A stretch of 64,000 nt of DNA from a candidate division FCPU426 bacterium (lineage in GTDB: Bacteria; Oederibacteriota; Muellerivitia; Muellerivitales; Muellerivitaceae), in assembly GCA_030041545.1 (NCBI GenBank), contig JASHNQ010000007.1:1-64000 (forward strand), in the 5' to 3' direction. Positions 46,497 to 54,629 of this stretch are shown in pieces. The translations under genes and the position numbers were made by a program. Below the pieces are notes generated by a model that was not told the origin of the DNA, did not search any database, and worked only from the letters and a program-made list of their open reading frames with translations. Position 1 is the first letter of the stretch; each line of letters begins with the position of its first letter.

Positions 46497-48608
46497 TTAA
46501 TGGGCTCTTTGTAAATTCTCGGCCGCCGGTGTGTGATCGACCGGTGATCGCAATGCCGCCTTAAAAGCCTCGCGGGCTTTTCCCCCATCCCCCAGCGTCC
46601 ACCACAGCACGCCCAGGTCGTTCAGGAGGTTGGCCGAGGGGTAACCCTTGGTAATAGCGCGCCGCAGCGCCTCCAGGGCCGGTTGGGGATCGGAACAGCT
46701 CATGGCGCAGAAAAAGATCCTCTCCGCCACGCAGGACTCCAGAAAAGGATCCTTCCGGACCTCCGGTTCCAATTGAAGCAGTTTTTGCAAAGCCCCGCTC
46801 GGCGTTTGGCCGAGGGGCATGCGGAAAAACAGGGAGGTAACGCCGCGCAGGTCCCTTTCGGCCTTTAACCAGAGGGAAAAATCCCCCCGGTTCGAAGCGG
46901 TAAGGGGAATGACACCCAGTACCAGGTTTCCCTGCGGGACGGCGGTTTCAGGGGCCAATGGAAACCACCGGGCTTGCGGATACCGCTTCGAGAGGAAAGG
47001 CGCGTAATCGATATCGGCCAGCAAGGCCGCCCAGCGGGCCTGAGAAGGCGGGAGGCGGGGGTTGCGGGCCGCATTCATGGGATAAACCGCGACCGTGAAA
47101 GTTTGGTCAAAGGGGGTGGGCCCCAATTCGGTGAAGATGAGGCCCGGGCCCTGGAACCGGGACATGGAACCGAGGATACGGTAGGCCCGGAGCCTCTCCA
47201 AGGACTTGACCCCCAGGACCTCGGCTTGGACATCGGAGCGCCAAAACCCCCGATAGGGCCCCCAAAGATGGAGGAGATCCAACAGGGAGGACCCCAGCAA
47301 AAGGCCCAAGACCACCGCCCGGCGAAGCCAGGGTTTTCCCTTGCGGGGAACCAGGCGGAAAAGGCCGATAACGCCCACCGCCAGGAGGGGCGCGAAGATT
47401 AGGAGCCAGCGCAGCAATTCCAAATCCGAGGACAAGAGGGCCGGCAGGGAGAAGAGTCCCAAGGCTAGGAGAAGCCATAGCCGCAGGCCGTTTTGCCTCG
47501 CCCGGACCAGGGAGCCCAATCCGACCAGGAAAAGGGAAGAGATTAGGGGATTCAAGAAGCCCCCCCACAAAGGTTTATAAGCGTAGCGTTGGGTCTCAAC
47601 GCCCCAGAAGAGCCCCAAGGCATAGTCCCCGGCCATCCGCAACTGGTCCGGAAGGGAAAACCCGGGATGGACGGCGAAAACCGATTTCAAGTAGGCCCCT
47701 TGGTTCCCCCAAAAGAAGAAGCCCAGATAGGGAAGGGCCGCCAGGAGGAGCGCGCCGATAAAAACCAACCCGGCTCCTCCCCGCTGGGGAAGGTCCCGCG
47801 AGGCGAAGGCGGCCACGGCCAGAAGGACGAAAAGCGCCATAACCGGCCAATGGTGAAGGGTGTAGAAACCCAGGCCGGTCCATAAACCCAAGAGCGCGGT
47901 CCCGGTTTTCCCGCCGCGATTTTCCCTTGGACGCAGGAAAAGCCCCAGTAGGGCGAAGGCGCCGAACTGCCAGAGGATTTCCAGCGACTGGCCCTGGCAC
48001 AACCGGCCCAAGTAAAGGGGCGTGAAGTTAAAGGCCCAAAGAAAGGCGAAAACCCAAGCGAAAGATTTCGGGAAAAAAGCACGGGCCGCCATGTAAGCCA
48101 GGGGCAAGGCCAAGGACGATAACAGGGCTGGGTAGAGCCAGAGGGAGGCGAGGGAAGGCCCGAAGAGCTTGAAAAATGCCCCCAGGCTCCAGACGAAGAA
48201 CGGCGGCCATTGGGCGTAGGAATAAAAAAAATGCAACTTCTCGCCCTCGCTCAGTTCCGTGGCGAAAAACCCCGCGATTCCCTCATCCACCAGCGGCCAG
48301 GTGGAAAGGGTCGTTAATTGGTAAAAACGGGCGAATAAGGCCGCCAGGAGGAATAAGAGCCAGGCCCACCCTGGCATCGGGGGAAAGGATTGCTCATCCA
48401 TGAAAGCCGCAGGGGATCCGGAATCCCCTGGTTTCAAGCGGAGGAACAAAACAAAAGGCAAAAGCAAGCCCAGCAAGCCAATACCCAGCTTCACCCCGAA
48501 TGGCAAGGGGACGTAGGAAAGAAGGAGATTGGCGGCCAGGAAAACAAAAAAATAAACCCAGGGGGAACGCGGGAAGGAAGGCCCGGGGCCGGTGGAAAAT
48601 CGGGACAT
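46497..48608 (-). CDS. GT39/ArnT-like glycosyltransferase, array paralogue O
   Basis: The 703 residues have TWPLVDEGIAGFFATE (Asp108-Glu109), mid block WGGFLNPLISSLFLVGL, and C-terminal GPGLIFTELGP, YPMNAARNP, ARWAALLADIDYAPFLSKRYP and SCVAERIFF. A terminal TPR-like LLNDLGVLWWTLGDGGKAREAFKAAL follows. It starts 17 bp after the hpnE stop on the same strand, so read-through from hpnE is likely. TAAAAT ends 6 bases before the ATG and no ribosome site is present. It is separated from the main array by the plus-strand gene at 44154-46433. Confidence 0.72.
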   Translation of the reverse strand: MSRFSTGPGPSFPRSPWVYFFVFLAANLLLSYVPLPFGVKLGIGLLGLLLPFVLFLRLKPGDSGSPAAFMDEQSFPPMPGWAWLLFLLAALFARFYQLTTLSTWPLVDEGIAGFFATELSEGEKLHFFYSYAQWPPFFVWSLGAFFKLFGPSLASLWLYPALLSSLALPLAYMAARAFFPKSFAWVFAFLWAFNFTPLYLGRLCQGQSLEILWQFGAFALLGLFLRPRENRGGKTGTALLGLWTGLGFYTLHHWPVMALFVLLAVAAFASRDLPQRGGAGLVFIGALLLAALPYLGFFFWGNQGAYLKSVFAVHPGFSLPDQLRMAGDYALGLFWGVETQRYAYKPLWGGFLNPLISSLFLVGLGSLVRARQNGLRLWLLLALGLFSLPALLSSDLELLRWLLIFAPLLAVGVIGLFRLVPRKGKPWLRRAVVLGLLLGSSLLDLLHLWGPYRGFWRSDVQAEVLGVKSLERLRAYRILGSMSRFQGPGLIFTELGPTPFDQTFTVAVYPMNAARNPRLPPSQARWAALLADIDYAPFLSKRYPQARWFPLAPETAVPQGNLVLGVIPLTASNRGDFSLWLKAERDLRGVTSLFFRMPLGQTPSGALQKLLQLEPEVRKDPFLESCVAERIFFCAMSCSDPQPALEALRRAITKGYPSANLLNDLGVLWWTLGDGGKAREAFKAALRSPVDHTPAAENLQRAH

Positions 48609-48625
48609 GGGTTTATTTTAGAGGG

Positions 48626-50086
48626 TTAGGAGAGATAAGCCCGAACTTTCTCCGCGGCACGGCGGCCGGAGAGGCAGGCGCCCTCCAGGGTGGCGGGAAG
48701 GCCCGTGTTGGTCCAGTCCCCGGCCAGGAAGACGTTGGGATAAGGCGTCTGGCAAGGCGGGCGGAGACGCTCCGTTTCCCCGCTCCAAACGAAGGTGGCG
48801 GCCATTTCGCGCGTGACCTTGGAGTGGAGGACCTGGGCGTCTTTCGCGGCGGGGCAGCGGTCGGTCAGTTCCCTCCGGGCCAGGGAAAGCAGTTCGGGGT
48901 CCTTCTGGCGGGCCAAGTCGTCGGCCGCGCTGGCGGTGAAGGAAAGGTATTGGAAATCCTTGCCATCACCCTCACCCCATCCCTCTCCCCTTAAGGGAGA
49001 GGGGGTTGAAGACGCATTGAATCTTGCTTCCCTCTCCCCTTGTGGGAGAGGGTCAGGGTGAGGGGTGCCGGTGTTTTTAAAAAGTCCCTTTCCATTCCAT
49101 GCCCAATTGGCGTTGCGGTTGAAGACCCACTCAAACCTGGCGCCGGAGAGGCCCAGGAGATGTTCCCCCATCACCGGCTTGGAGAGGATGACGTGGACCG
49201 ACACGATGGAGGATTTGCCCATTTGGGAGAAATGGGCGGCGGCTTCCCAGCCGTCCCTCGGCCAAAGCGCGGAAAGGGAGGAAGGCGGTATGGCCAGGAC
49301 CAGGGCGTCGCCGGTCCATACCGCGCCGGAGCGGGTTTTGACCCCGAAGGTTTTTTCGTTCAAAGTGAGTTCCTGGACCCCCTCGTGCAAGAGCACCCGG
49401 CTTCCTTTTTCTTCCAAGTAACGGCGGGCCTTTTCCGAAACCAGGTCTCCCAAGGGAAGCCGGGCCACGCCCATGGCGCTGTCCCGGCGATTCCCGAAAA
49501 AGACACGATGAAGGACTTCTCCCAAACCCCCTATGGGCGCCACCGCCGGGGAAACGTTCATGACGCTGCCGCAAAGGGGAACCCAAAACCTCTCACGGGA
49601 GAGGGGGCCTTGGGCGGTGGCGTCCAGGAATTGCGCCACCGTCTGAACGCCCGGGGAGAGCCGGAACGGTTTTTTCGAGAAAGCCGAGAGGGCCCGGGCC
49701 ATGGACGTTTTTTCCTTGAAGGGAAAGGCGTTGGAGGTGAACAGGCCCCAGGCCAGGTGGAAGGGCGCGGGAAGGGGGGCGCATTTTAAGGAAACTTTTT
49801 TCCCACCAGGGGTGCGCCAGGTAAGGGCCAGGGGATCAATCCAATGGAAGGCGTCCGTTGCGCCGATGCGGTGGAGCATTCGGAGCGTTTCAGCGTAACA
49901 GCCCATGAAAAGATGGGGGCCATTGTCCACGGGAACGGGGAAAGGTCCCGAAGGCGGGATGGAATAGGCCCGGCCGCCCAGTGAGCCCCGGGATTCCAAG
50001 AGGTCCACGGCAATCCCGGCCTCGGCCAGGGCCGTGGAGGCCGCCATACCCGCGTAACCTCCCCCGACCACGATGACTTTGGGCAA
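48626..50086 (-). CDS. hpnE: Hydroxysqualene dehydroxylase (FAD amine-oxidase family)
   Basis: The 486 residues start at TTG 50086 behind AAAGGT. The N-terminus has the dinucleotide fold VIVVGGGYAGMAAS followed by LLESRGSLGGRA, and the C-terminus has the FAD block NVFLAGDWTNTGLPATLEGA. VDNGPHLFMGCY and the hpnC/hpnD genes nearby fit HpnE, which reduces hydroxysqualene to squalene. A double palindromic repeat (48963-49075) is inserted in frame at about residues 337-374. The closest alternative is a carotenoid desaturase. It is separated from hpnD by a plus-strand acyltransferase. Confidence 0.85.
   Translation of the reverse strand: MPKVIVVGGGYAGMAASTALAEAGIAVDLLESRGSLGGRAYSIPPSGPFPVPVDNGPHLFMGCYAETLRMLHRIGATDAFHWIDPLALTWRTPGGKKVSLKCAPLPAPFHLAWGLFTSNAFPFKEKTSMARALSAFSKKPFRLSPGVQTVAQFLDATAQGPLSRERFWVPLCGSVMNVSPAVAPIGGLGEVLHRVFFGNRRDSAMGVARLPLGDLVSEKARRYLEEKGSRVLLHEGVQELTLNEKTFGVKTRSGAVWTGDALVLAIPPSSLSALWPRDGWEAAAHFSQMGKSSIVSVHVILSKPVMGEHLLGLSGARFEWVFNRNANWAWNGKGLFKNTGTPHPDPLPQGEREARFNASSTPSPLRGEGWGEGDGKDFQYLSFTASAADDLARQKDPELLSLARRELTDRCPAAKDAQVLHSKVTREMAATFVWSGETERLRPPCQTPYPNVFLAGDWTNTGLPATLEGACLSGRRAAEKVRAYLS
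48963..49075. repeat. Tandem palindromic repeat inserted in frame in hpnE
   Basis: Two hairpin units (CCCTCTCCCCTTAAGGGAGA and CCCTCTCCCCTTGTGGGAGA) with CTCACCC ends lie head to tail and are read as a Pro/Gly/Glu-rich loop (TPHPDPLPQGER ... TPSPLRGEGWGEG). The frame is kept through 113 bp. Confidence 0.8.
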
Positions 50087-50152
50087 GGCAGACCTTTCTT
50101 CGGCTTTTGACGATATAATCCGTTTTCAAATTCCTTAACAGGGGGAAGGCCT

Positions 50153-51301
50153 TTGGCCCTCAAACCAGCCTCCGACAGGCTCCAAATCGTTGATTTGGTC
50201 CGCACCCTGGCGATCCTGACGGTGATGGCCCTGCACCTCAAGCCGACCCTATTCCTCTCCAAGGAACCCTGGTTCCGGTTCGCCTGGGACCGTTTCCAGC
50301 GCAACGGCGCCCTCGGTGTTCTTCTTTTTTTCGGGGTTTCGGGCTACCTGATCACGCGCATCCTGGATTCGCGGTCGCCCAGCCTTTTCAAACCAGGCTT
50401 CAAGACGTTTTATTCCCAAAGGGCCGGGCGCATTTTTCCCCTGTATTTTTTCACCATCCTCGCGGGCGCCCTGGTTTTTTTTACCGTGCAGGGTACCTCC
50501 AAGATCTTTACCTATTGTTTCGGCGATATCCGCATGTTTTGGGACCCTTGGTTTTGGCTTTCCCTTTTTTCCTTCACCTTCAACTGGTTCCAAGCCCATT
50601 GGGCCAAGGTGCCCATCGCCTTTTACTTCGGCGTCTTATGGTCTGTTTCCCTGGAGGAGCAATTCTACCTTTTTTACCCCTTCGTCCTTTCCAAACTGGG
50701 GAACCCGGGCCACTTGATCCGATTTTGCGCGTTCCTAATCCTCCTGAGTTTCCTTTGGCGGCTGGGAGTCTACCTTTACGGCGGGGCGGATTTCGGCGCC
50801 CAACTCCATTTCACTTTCGGGGTCGCCGACCAGATCGGGTTCGGCATCCTCCTCTACTGCCTGGCCCAGCGGTGGGACCCTTGGCTGGCCCAGCATCCGC
50901 CGGTTTGCGGGCTGTTGTGTTCCGGGGGTTTCCTCTTATCGGCCGGAGCCTATTTCGGCACCTTCATCGTGGAGGGCCTAGACCGGGTTTACGCCCCGAC
51001 GTTTTTGGCCTTGGGGCTGTTCCTTTTCCTCCTGGGAGGGCGCCACTTGGCCTTTTTCGATTCACCCTACCTGACGTGGCTGAGCTGGCCGGGAAAATAT
51101 TGTTATGGATGCTACCTTTTCCACATTCCCCTGCTTTGCCTCACCCATTTCCTCCTGGTGCGGCTCCACACTTTTTGGGCCTTTGTGCTTTGGACGGCCC
51201 TGACCACGGCTTGCGCGGCCCTTTCCTACCATTTTTTCGAGCTGCCCGTGAACCGTTGGTTACGCCGGAAGCTCCTGCCCGGTTCCGCCCCCCAAGACTA
51301 A
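50153..51301 (+). CDS. Membrane O-acyltransferase (acyltransferase family 3, OafA-like)
   Basis: The start is TTG 50153 behind GGGGGAAGG; later ATGs would delete the first conserved span. The 382 residues have about 10 spans. Family marks are IVDLVRTLAILTVMALHLKP (R near residue 17 and His27), FFGVSGYLITRILD, the R-x10-x-R region QRAGRIFPLYFFT, SVSLEEQFYLFYP and the C-terminal PVNRWLRRK. Such enzymes O-acylate LPS, peptidoglycan or other glycans. It sits divergent to hpnE and could modify a glycan made by the array; this is inference. Confidence 0.88.
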   Translation: MALKPASDRLQIVDLVRTLAILTVMALHLKPTLFLSKEPWFRFAWDRFQRNGALGVLLFFGVSGYLITRILDSRSPSLFKPGFKTFYSQRAGRIFPLYFFTILAGALVFFTVQGTSKIFTYCFGDIRMFWDPWFWLSLFSFTFNWFQAHWAKVPIAFYFGVLWSVSLEEQFYLFYPFVLSKLGNPGHLIRFCAFLILLSFLWRLGVYLYGGADFGAQLHFTFGVADQIGFGILLYCLAQRWDPWLAQHPPVCGLLCSGGFLLSAGAYFGTFIVEGLDRVYAPTFLALGLFLFLLGGRHLAFFDSPYLTWLSWPGKYCYGCYLFHIPLLCLTHFLLVRLHTFWAFVLWTALTTACAALSYHFFELPVNRWLRRKLLPGSAPQD

Positions 51302-51375
51302 AAGTTCCAACCATCCCTCCGTGGGTTTAAGGCTTTTCCGTCCCCCGCATATGCAATGACATCTTTGAAATCGGC

Positions 51376-52224
51376 TTATTTCGCCCATTTCCAAAGCCAA
51401 CAGCGCCCGACCGCGCCCAGGACTGAAATGAGCTTGTCCGCCTTGGAAAGGCCCGTCCGCCCTTTCAGGATGCGGGTGGGATTGGCCCGAAGCTTCTGGT
51501 ACAGCTTGACGTAAACCGACCCAATGGCCTCGGCGGTGGCCAGTTGGGAACGCTGGGAAAGGCTCAAGGATTTCCGCGCCTTTTCCAGGAAGGACCAAGC
51601 CCGGTCCAGTTGGAATTCCACGAAGAGTTTCCATTGGGAGTTCGTTTCATCCAACTGGACGGGGTTAAGGTGGAACCGCTTGAAATCCTCCATGGGGAGA
51701 TATTGGCGGCCCAAGGCCTTATCTTCTTGGAAGTCCCGAACGACATTCACTAATTGGAGAAAAACCCCCAGGTTTTCCGCGTAGTCCCTGTGGGCCTTGT
51801 CCTTGAAGCCGAAAATATCCATGCAGGCCAGGCCGGGGCCGCCCGCTACCTTCAGGGCATATTGATGGAGTTCGGAGAAGGTCTTGAAGCGGATGGGTTT
51901 TAAGTCCCGCTCCACGCCCTGAAGGACCCGCTCCAAGGGTTCCCGGGACAGGCGGAAGGCGGGCGTGAGGGTTTGGAGCCTTTGAAAGAGGGGATCCTTC
52001 GCCCGGTTTTGGAAGGCGAGCTTGAGATGCCGACGGAGCCGGGAAAGGTTCCCGCGTTTTTCGGCGGGGGAACCGGGGCCGTCGGCGATCTCATCCGCTT
52101 CCCAGCAGAAACGGTAAAGTGCTTCCATGGCTTCCCGTTTTGCGCGGGGCAGGAGCAAGAGCGGGTAATAGAAACTGGTTTTGTTTTCGAGCGACCCTTT
52201 TCGCGAATCCAAGAAAACCTCCAT
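51376..52224 (-). CDS. hpnD: Presqualene diphosphate synthase
   Basis: The start ATG at 52224 is 2 bases after the hpnC stop. The 282 residues have the squalene/phytoene synthase fold: the first Asp-rich site FCWEADEIADG (about 48-58) and the second NVVRDFQEDKALGRQYLPMED. HpnD condenses two FPP to presqualene diphosphate. AmyR-like YALKVAGGPGLACMDIFGF is the HpnD-type pocket strand. The pairing with hpnC and hpnE supports squalene rather than phytoene as the product. Confidence 0.88.
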   Translation of the reverse strand: MEVFLDSRKGSLENKTSFYYPLLLLPRAKREAMEALYRFCWEADEIADGPGSPAEKRGNLSRLRRHLKLAFQNRAKDPLFQRLQTLTPAFRLSREPLERVLQGVERDLKPIRFKTFSELHQYALKVAGGPGLACMDIFGFKDKAHRDYAENLGVFLQLVNVVRDFQEDKALGRQYLPMEDFKRFHLNPVQLDETNSQWKLFVEFQLDRAWSFLEKARKSLSLSQRSQLATAEAIGSVYVKLYQKLRANPTRILKGRTGLSKADKLISVLGAVGRCWLWKWAK

Positions 52225-52226
52225 TA

Positions 52227-53096
52227 TTATTTCGGGGAGGGAAGGAAGAGGGCTTTCCAAGCCAGGGCCGCCTTGTCCCCGGTGCTCCAAACCGGACGGT
52301 GTTGCAGCACATTGTAGTCCATCCCCCGGATTTTCTTGAGGATTCCCAACCCTCCCAGGCAGGTGGCTTTCAATTCCAACTTCAGGCGCCCGGAAACGGC
52401 ATCCAGCAAGGGGAGGCCCTTGCGGAAGTAACCTTCAGTGAAATCCACGGCGTTTTTCACCAGGCGGCGGACCTGGGGTGAATCCTTTAAGGCCAACAGG
52501 TCCTTTTGCTTCACTCCGGTTTTTTTCAATTCCACAAGAGGGTAATAAATCCGGTTCCGTTTCAGGTCAATGGCCGTGTCCTGCCAGAAATTGATGAGCT
52601 GAAGGCCGGTGCAGAGGTAATCCGAATAGCGGTGGAGCTTTTCATTCCGGATTCCCGAAATGAAAAGGACCATGCGGCCCACGGGATTGGCGCTGTGGCG
52701 GCAATAATCAAGCAGGGCATTCCAGGTCGAATAGCGGTGGCGGGAAACGTCCATGCGGAAGGCCCTTAAAAGTTGGAAAGGAAGGGTTGGGGATATGTGG
52801 ATAACTTGGAGGGTATGGGCGAAGGCCTGGTGAATCGGCGGCGCTTTTTTGCCTTGGAGCGCGGCTTTTAAGTCTCTTCCCCATCGGGAAAGGAGAGTGA
52901 GCCGTTTTCCCTCGTAACGGTCCTCGTCCGCGAAGTCGTCGGCGGCGCGGGCAAAGGCGTAAAGGGCCGCCACATAGGGGCGGGAGCCCTTGGGCAGCAG
53001 CCAGGACGCCACGGGGAAGTTCTCGTAATGGCCGAAAGCTTGTTTTTGGCAGGCCGCATAAGCTTGTGCCAAATGGAGGGGGATGGAAGAATCCAT
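52227..53096 (-). CDS. hpnC: Hydroxysqualene synthase
   Basis: The 289 residues (start ATG 53096, GTG 53102 also possible) have the typical HpnC opening AYAACQKQAFGHYENFPVAS, the Asp-rich ARAADDFADED, and the second site INFWQDTAIDLKRNRIYYP. It converts presqualene diphosphate to hydroxysqualene. hpnC and hpnD are adjacent in one transcript, with hpnE further downstream. No squalene-hopene cyclase is in the window. No ribosome site is evident. Confidence 0.88.
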   Translation of the reverse strand: MDSSIPLHLAQAYAACQKQAFGHYENFPVASWLLPKGSRPYVAALYAFARAADDFADEDRYEGKRLTLLSRWGRDLKAALQGKKAPPIHQAFAHTLQVIHISPTLPFQLLRAFRMDVSRHRYSTWNALLDYCRHSANPVGRMVLFISGIRNEKLHRYSDYLCTGLQLINFWQDTAIDLKRNRIYYPLVELKKTGVKQKDLLALKDSPQVRRLVKNAVDFTEGYFRKGLPLLDAVSGRLKLELKATCLGGLGILKKIRGMDYNVLQHRPVWSTGDKAALAWKALFLPSPK

Positions 53097-53135
53097 GGGC
53101 ACAAGGATAAGGGCAGAAGGGCCGGGAAAAAACGC

Positions 53136-53792
53136 TTATTTCCGGCCCGAATCCTTGCGCAGGTAATTGTAAAGAAACGTGGCTAAAACCGCGCCCAAGG
53201 TCGGCCCCAAGGTGTAAAGCCACATTTGCCCCAGCTGCCCCTGGAACAGGGCCGGAGCCAGGGAACGGGCTGGGTTAAGGGAAGCTCCGGTGACCGGCCC
53301 GCCCACGAAGGCCGCCAGCATGACGGTTCCGCCAATGGCGGCGCCCGCCATGGTGCCTTCGGCCCGCGTGTCGGTGGCGACCGCCATGATGACGAACATG
53401 AGGAAGAAGGTCAGGACCCCTTCCCAGGCCAGGCCCTTCAGGGGGACCACCGAAGAAAAGGTGGCCCCGTAGGCCCGGCCGGCGGGAAGGAGGATCGTCA
53501 AGAGCCCGCTGGCCGCGATGGCCCCGCCGAATTGGGCGGTCCAATAAAAGGGGATTTGGCGGAGAGGGAAGTGCCGTCCCACGGCGAAGGCCAGGGTGAC
53601 GGCGGGATTGAAATGGGCGCCCGAAATATGCCCCACGGCGTAGATCATCACGGCCACGGACAGGCCGAAAACAACAGGGATGACCGATGGCGGGATGGTT
53701 CCGGGGAAGCGGTCTGCCACCATGAGGCTTCCGCAGCCAGCGAAGACGAGGGTGAATGTGCCGACGGCTTCCGCAATGGATTTTTTTAACAT
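53136..53792 (-). CDS. Aquaglyceroporin, probable arsenite channel (AqpS-like)
   Basis: The start ATG at 53792 follows the arsC stop by 2 bases. The 218 residues have six spans and two half-helices with the pore motifs HFNPAVTL and SLNPARSLA. In Sinorhizobium meliloti an aquaglyceroporin (AqpS) replaces ArsB and lets arsenite leave the cell after ArsC reduces arsenate. The gene order MerR regulator, arsC, channel here suggests the same job. Water or glycerol transport cannot be excluded. Confidence 0.85.
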   Translation of the reverse strand: MLKKSIAEAVGTFTLVFAGCGSLMVADRFPGTIPPSVIPVVFGLSVAVMIYAVGHISGAHFNPAVTLAFAVGRHFPLRQIPFYWTAQFGGAIAASGLLTILLPAGRAYGATFSSVVPLKGLAWEGVLTFFLMFVIMAVATDTRAEGTMAGAAIGGTVMLAAFVGGPVTGASLNPARSLAPALFQGQLGQMWLYTLGPTLGAVLATFLYNYLRKDSGRK

Positions 53793-53794
53793 AT

Positions 53795-54217
53795 TCACTT
53801 TCGGATACCCTCCCGCGCCGCTTTCCTGAATTTTTCGTGGATCATGTCCCGCACCTTGCGGAATTCCTTCAAATATTCCTCCTTCGGTTCCTCGGTCTGG
53901 GGCGGTTCGGGGAAGGACCAATGAAGGCGGTTTTTGGCGCCGGGGAATACCGGACAGGTTTCGTTGGCGTTGTCGCAGACCGTGATGACGTAGTCAAAAG
54001 GCTGGTTGAGGAACATTTCAAGGCTTTTGGAAGTGTGATGGGAAATATCGATTCCGATTTCCTTCATCACCCGAATGGCGTTAGGGTTGACGCGGGAAGC
54101 CCGGGTTCCCGCGCTAAAGACATCATATATTCCCGAGCCATAATGGCGCAGGAAACCTTCGGCCATTTGGGAACGGCAGGAATTTTTCGTACAGAGAATA
54201 AGGACTCTTTGCGCCAT
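53795..54217 (-). CDS. arsC: Arsenate reductase, thioredoxin-coupled (LMW-PTP fold)
   Basis: The 140 residues have the phosphatase-type loop CTKNSCRSQMAEG with Cys9 and Arg15, and the pair Cys81-Cys88 in VCDNANETCP that forms the disulfide relay, as in plasmid pI258 ArsC. WSFPEPPQ is the conserved Asp/Pro loop region. It reduces arsenate to arsenite in the cytoplasm with thioredoxin. It is the second gene of the MerR-arsC-aqp operon. Confidence 0.93.
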   Translation of the reverse strand: MAQRVLILCTKNSCRSQMAEGFLRHYGSGIYDVFSAGTRASRVNPNAIRVMKEIGIDISHHTSKSLEMFLNQPFDYVITVCDNANETCPVFPGAKNRLHWSFPEPPQTEEPKEEYLKEFRKVRDMIHEKFRKAAREGIRK

Positions 54218-54227
54218 ACTCCACCTC

Positions 54228-54611
54228 CTATTTTTTCGATTTCCTTTTCGCCCAGCCGCCCAGGATTTCCTTCAGCCGGCTTTTCATTTTTTCAAGTTCC
54301 TTGATCTTGGATTCCAATTCTTGGACCTTCCGGCTGAAGAGGTTCGTGGCCAGGTCGCAGCAAGGCCCCAAGCCTTTATCCCCACAATAGGTGATCTCTC
54401 CGATTTCCTTCAATGTCAGTCCCATTTCCTGGGCCTTTTGGATGAAAAGGAGCCTTTCCACAGTTTCGGGGGGATAAAGCCGGAAACCCCCGGTGGTGCG
54501 GGCCGGTTTTTTCAGCAGGCCTATTTTTTCGTAATAGCGGATCGTGTGGATAGAAGCCTTGCTTTTCCTGGCCACTTGGCCGATTTGAAGCGCCACGCCC
54601 TTGGGTTCCAT
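54228..54611 (-). CDS. MerR-family metalloid-responsive regulator
   Basis: The 127 residues begin with the MerR winged helix (LQIGQVARKSKASIHTIRYYEKIGLL then GGFRLYPPETVERLLFI), a dimer helix with TYCGDKGLGPCCDLA (three Cys in the effector region), and a Lys-rich coiled-coil tail. AGGAGGAGCC precedes the ATG. It heads the arsC operon, which suggests control by As(III), although other thiophilic metals are possible. Most ars operons use ArsR; a MerR type here is less common. Confidence 0.85.
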   Translation of the reverse strand: MEPKGVALQIGQVARKSKASIHTIRYYEKIGLLKKPARTTGGFRLYPPETVERLLFIQKAQEMGLTLKEIGEITYCGDKGLGPCCDLATNLFSRKVQELESKIKELEKMKSRLKEILGGWAKRKSKK

Positions 54612-54629
54612 GGCTCCTCCTGGCAGGGA

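Noticed and set aside
46488-46507. Terminator between the 44154 gene and paralogue O
   Set aside because: GAGCCC/GGGCTC with a long AT loop overlaps the paralogue O stop and lacks a proper U-run in either direction.
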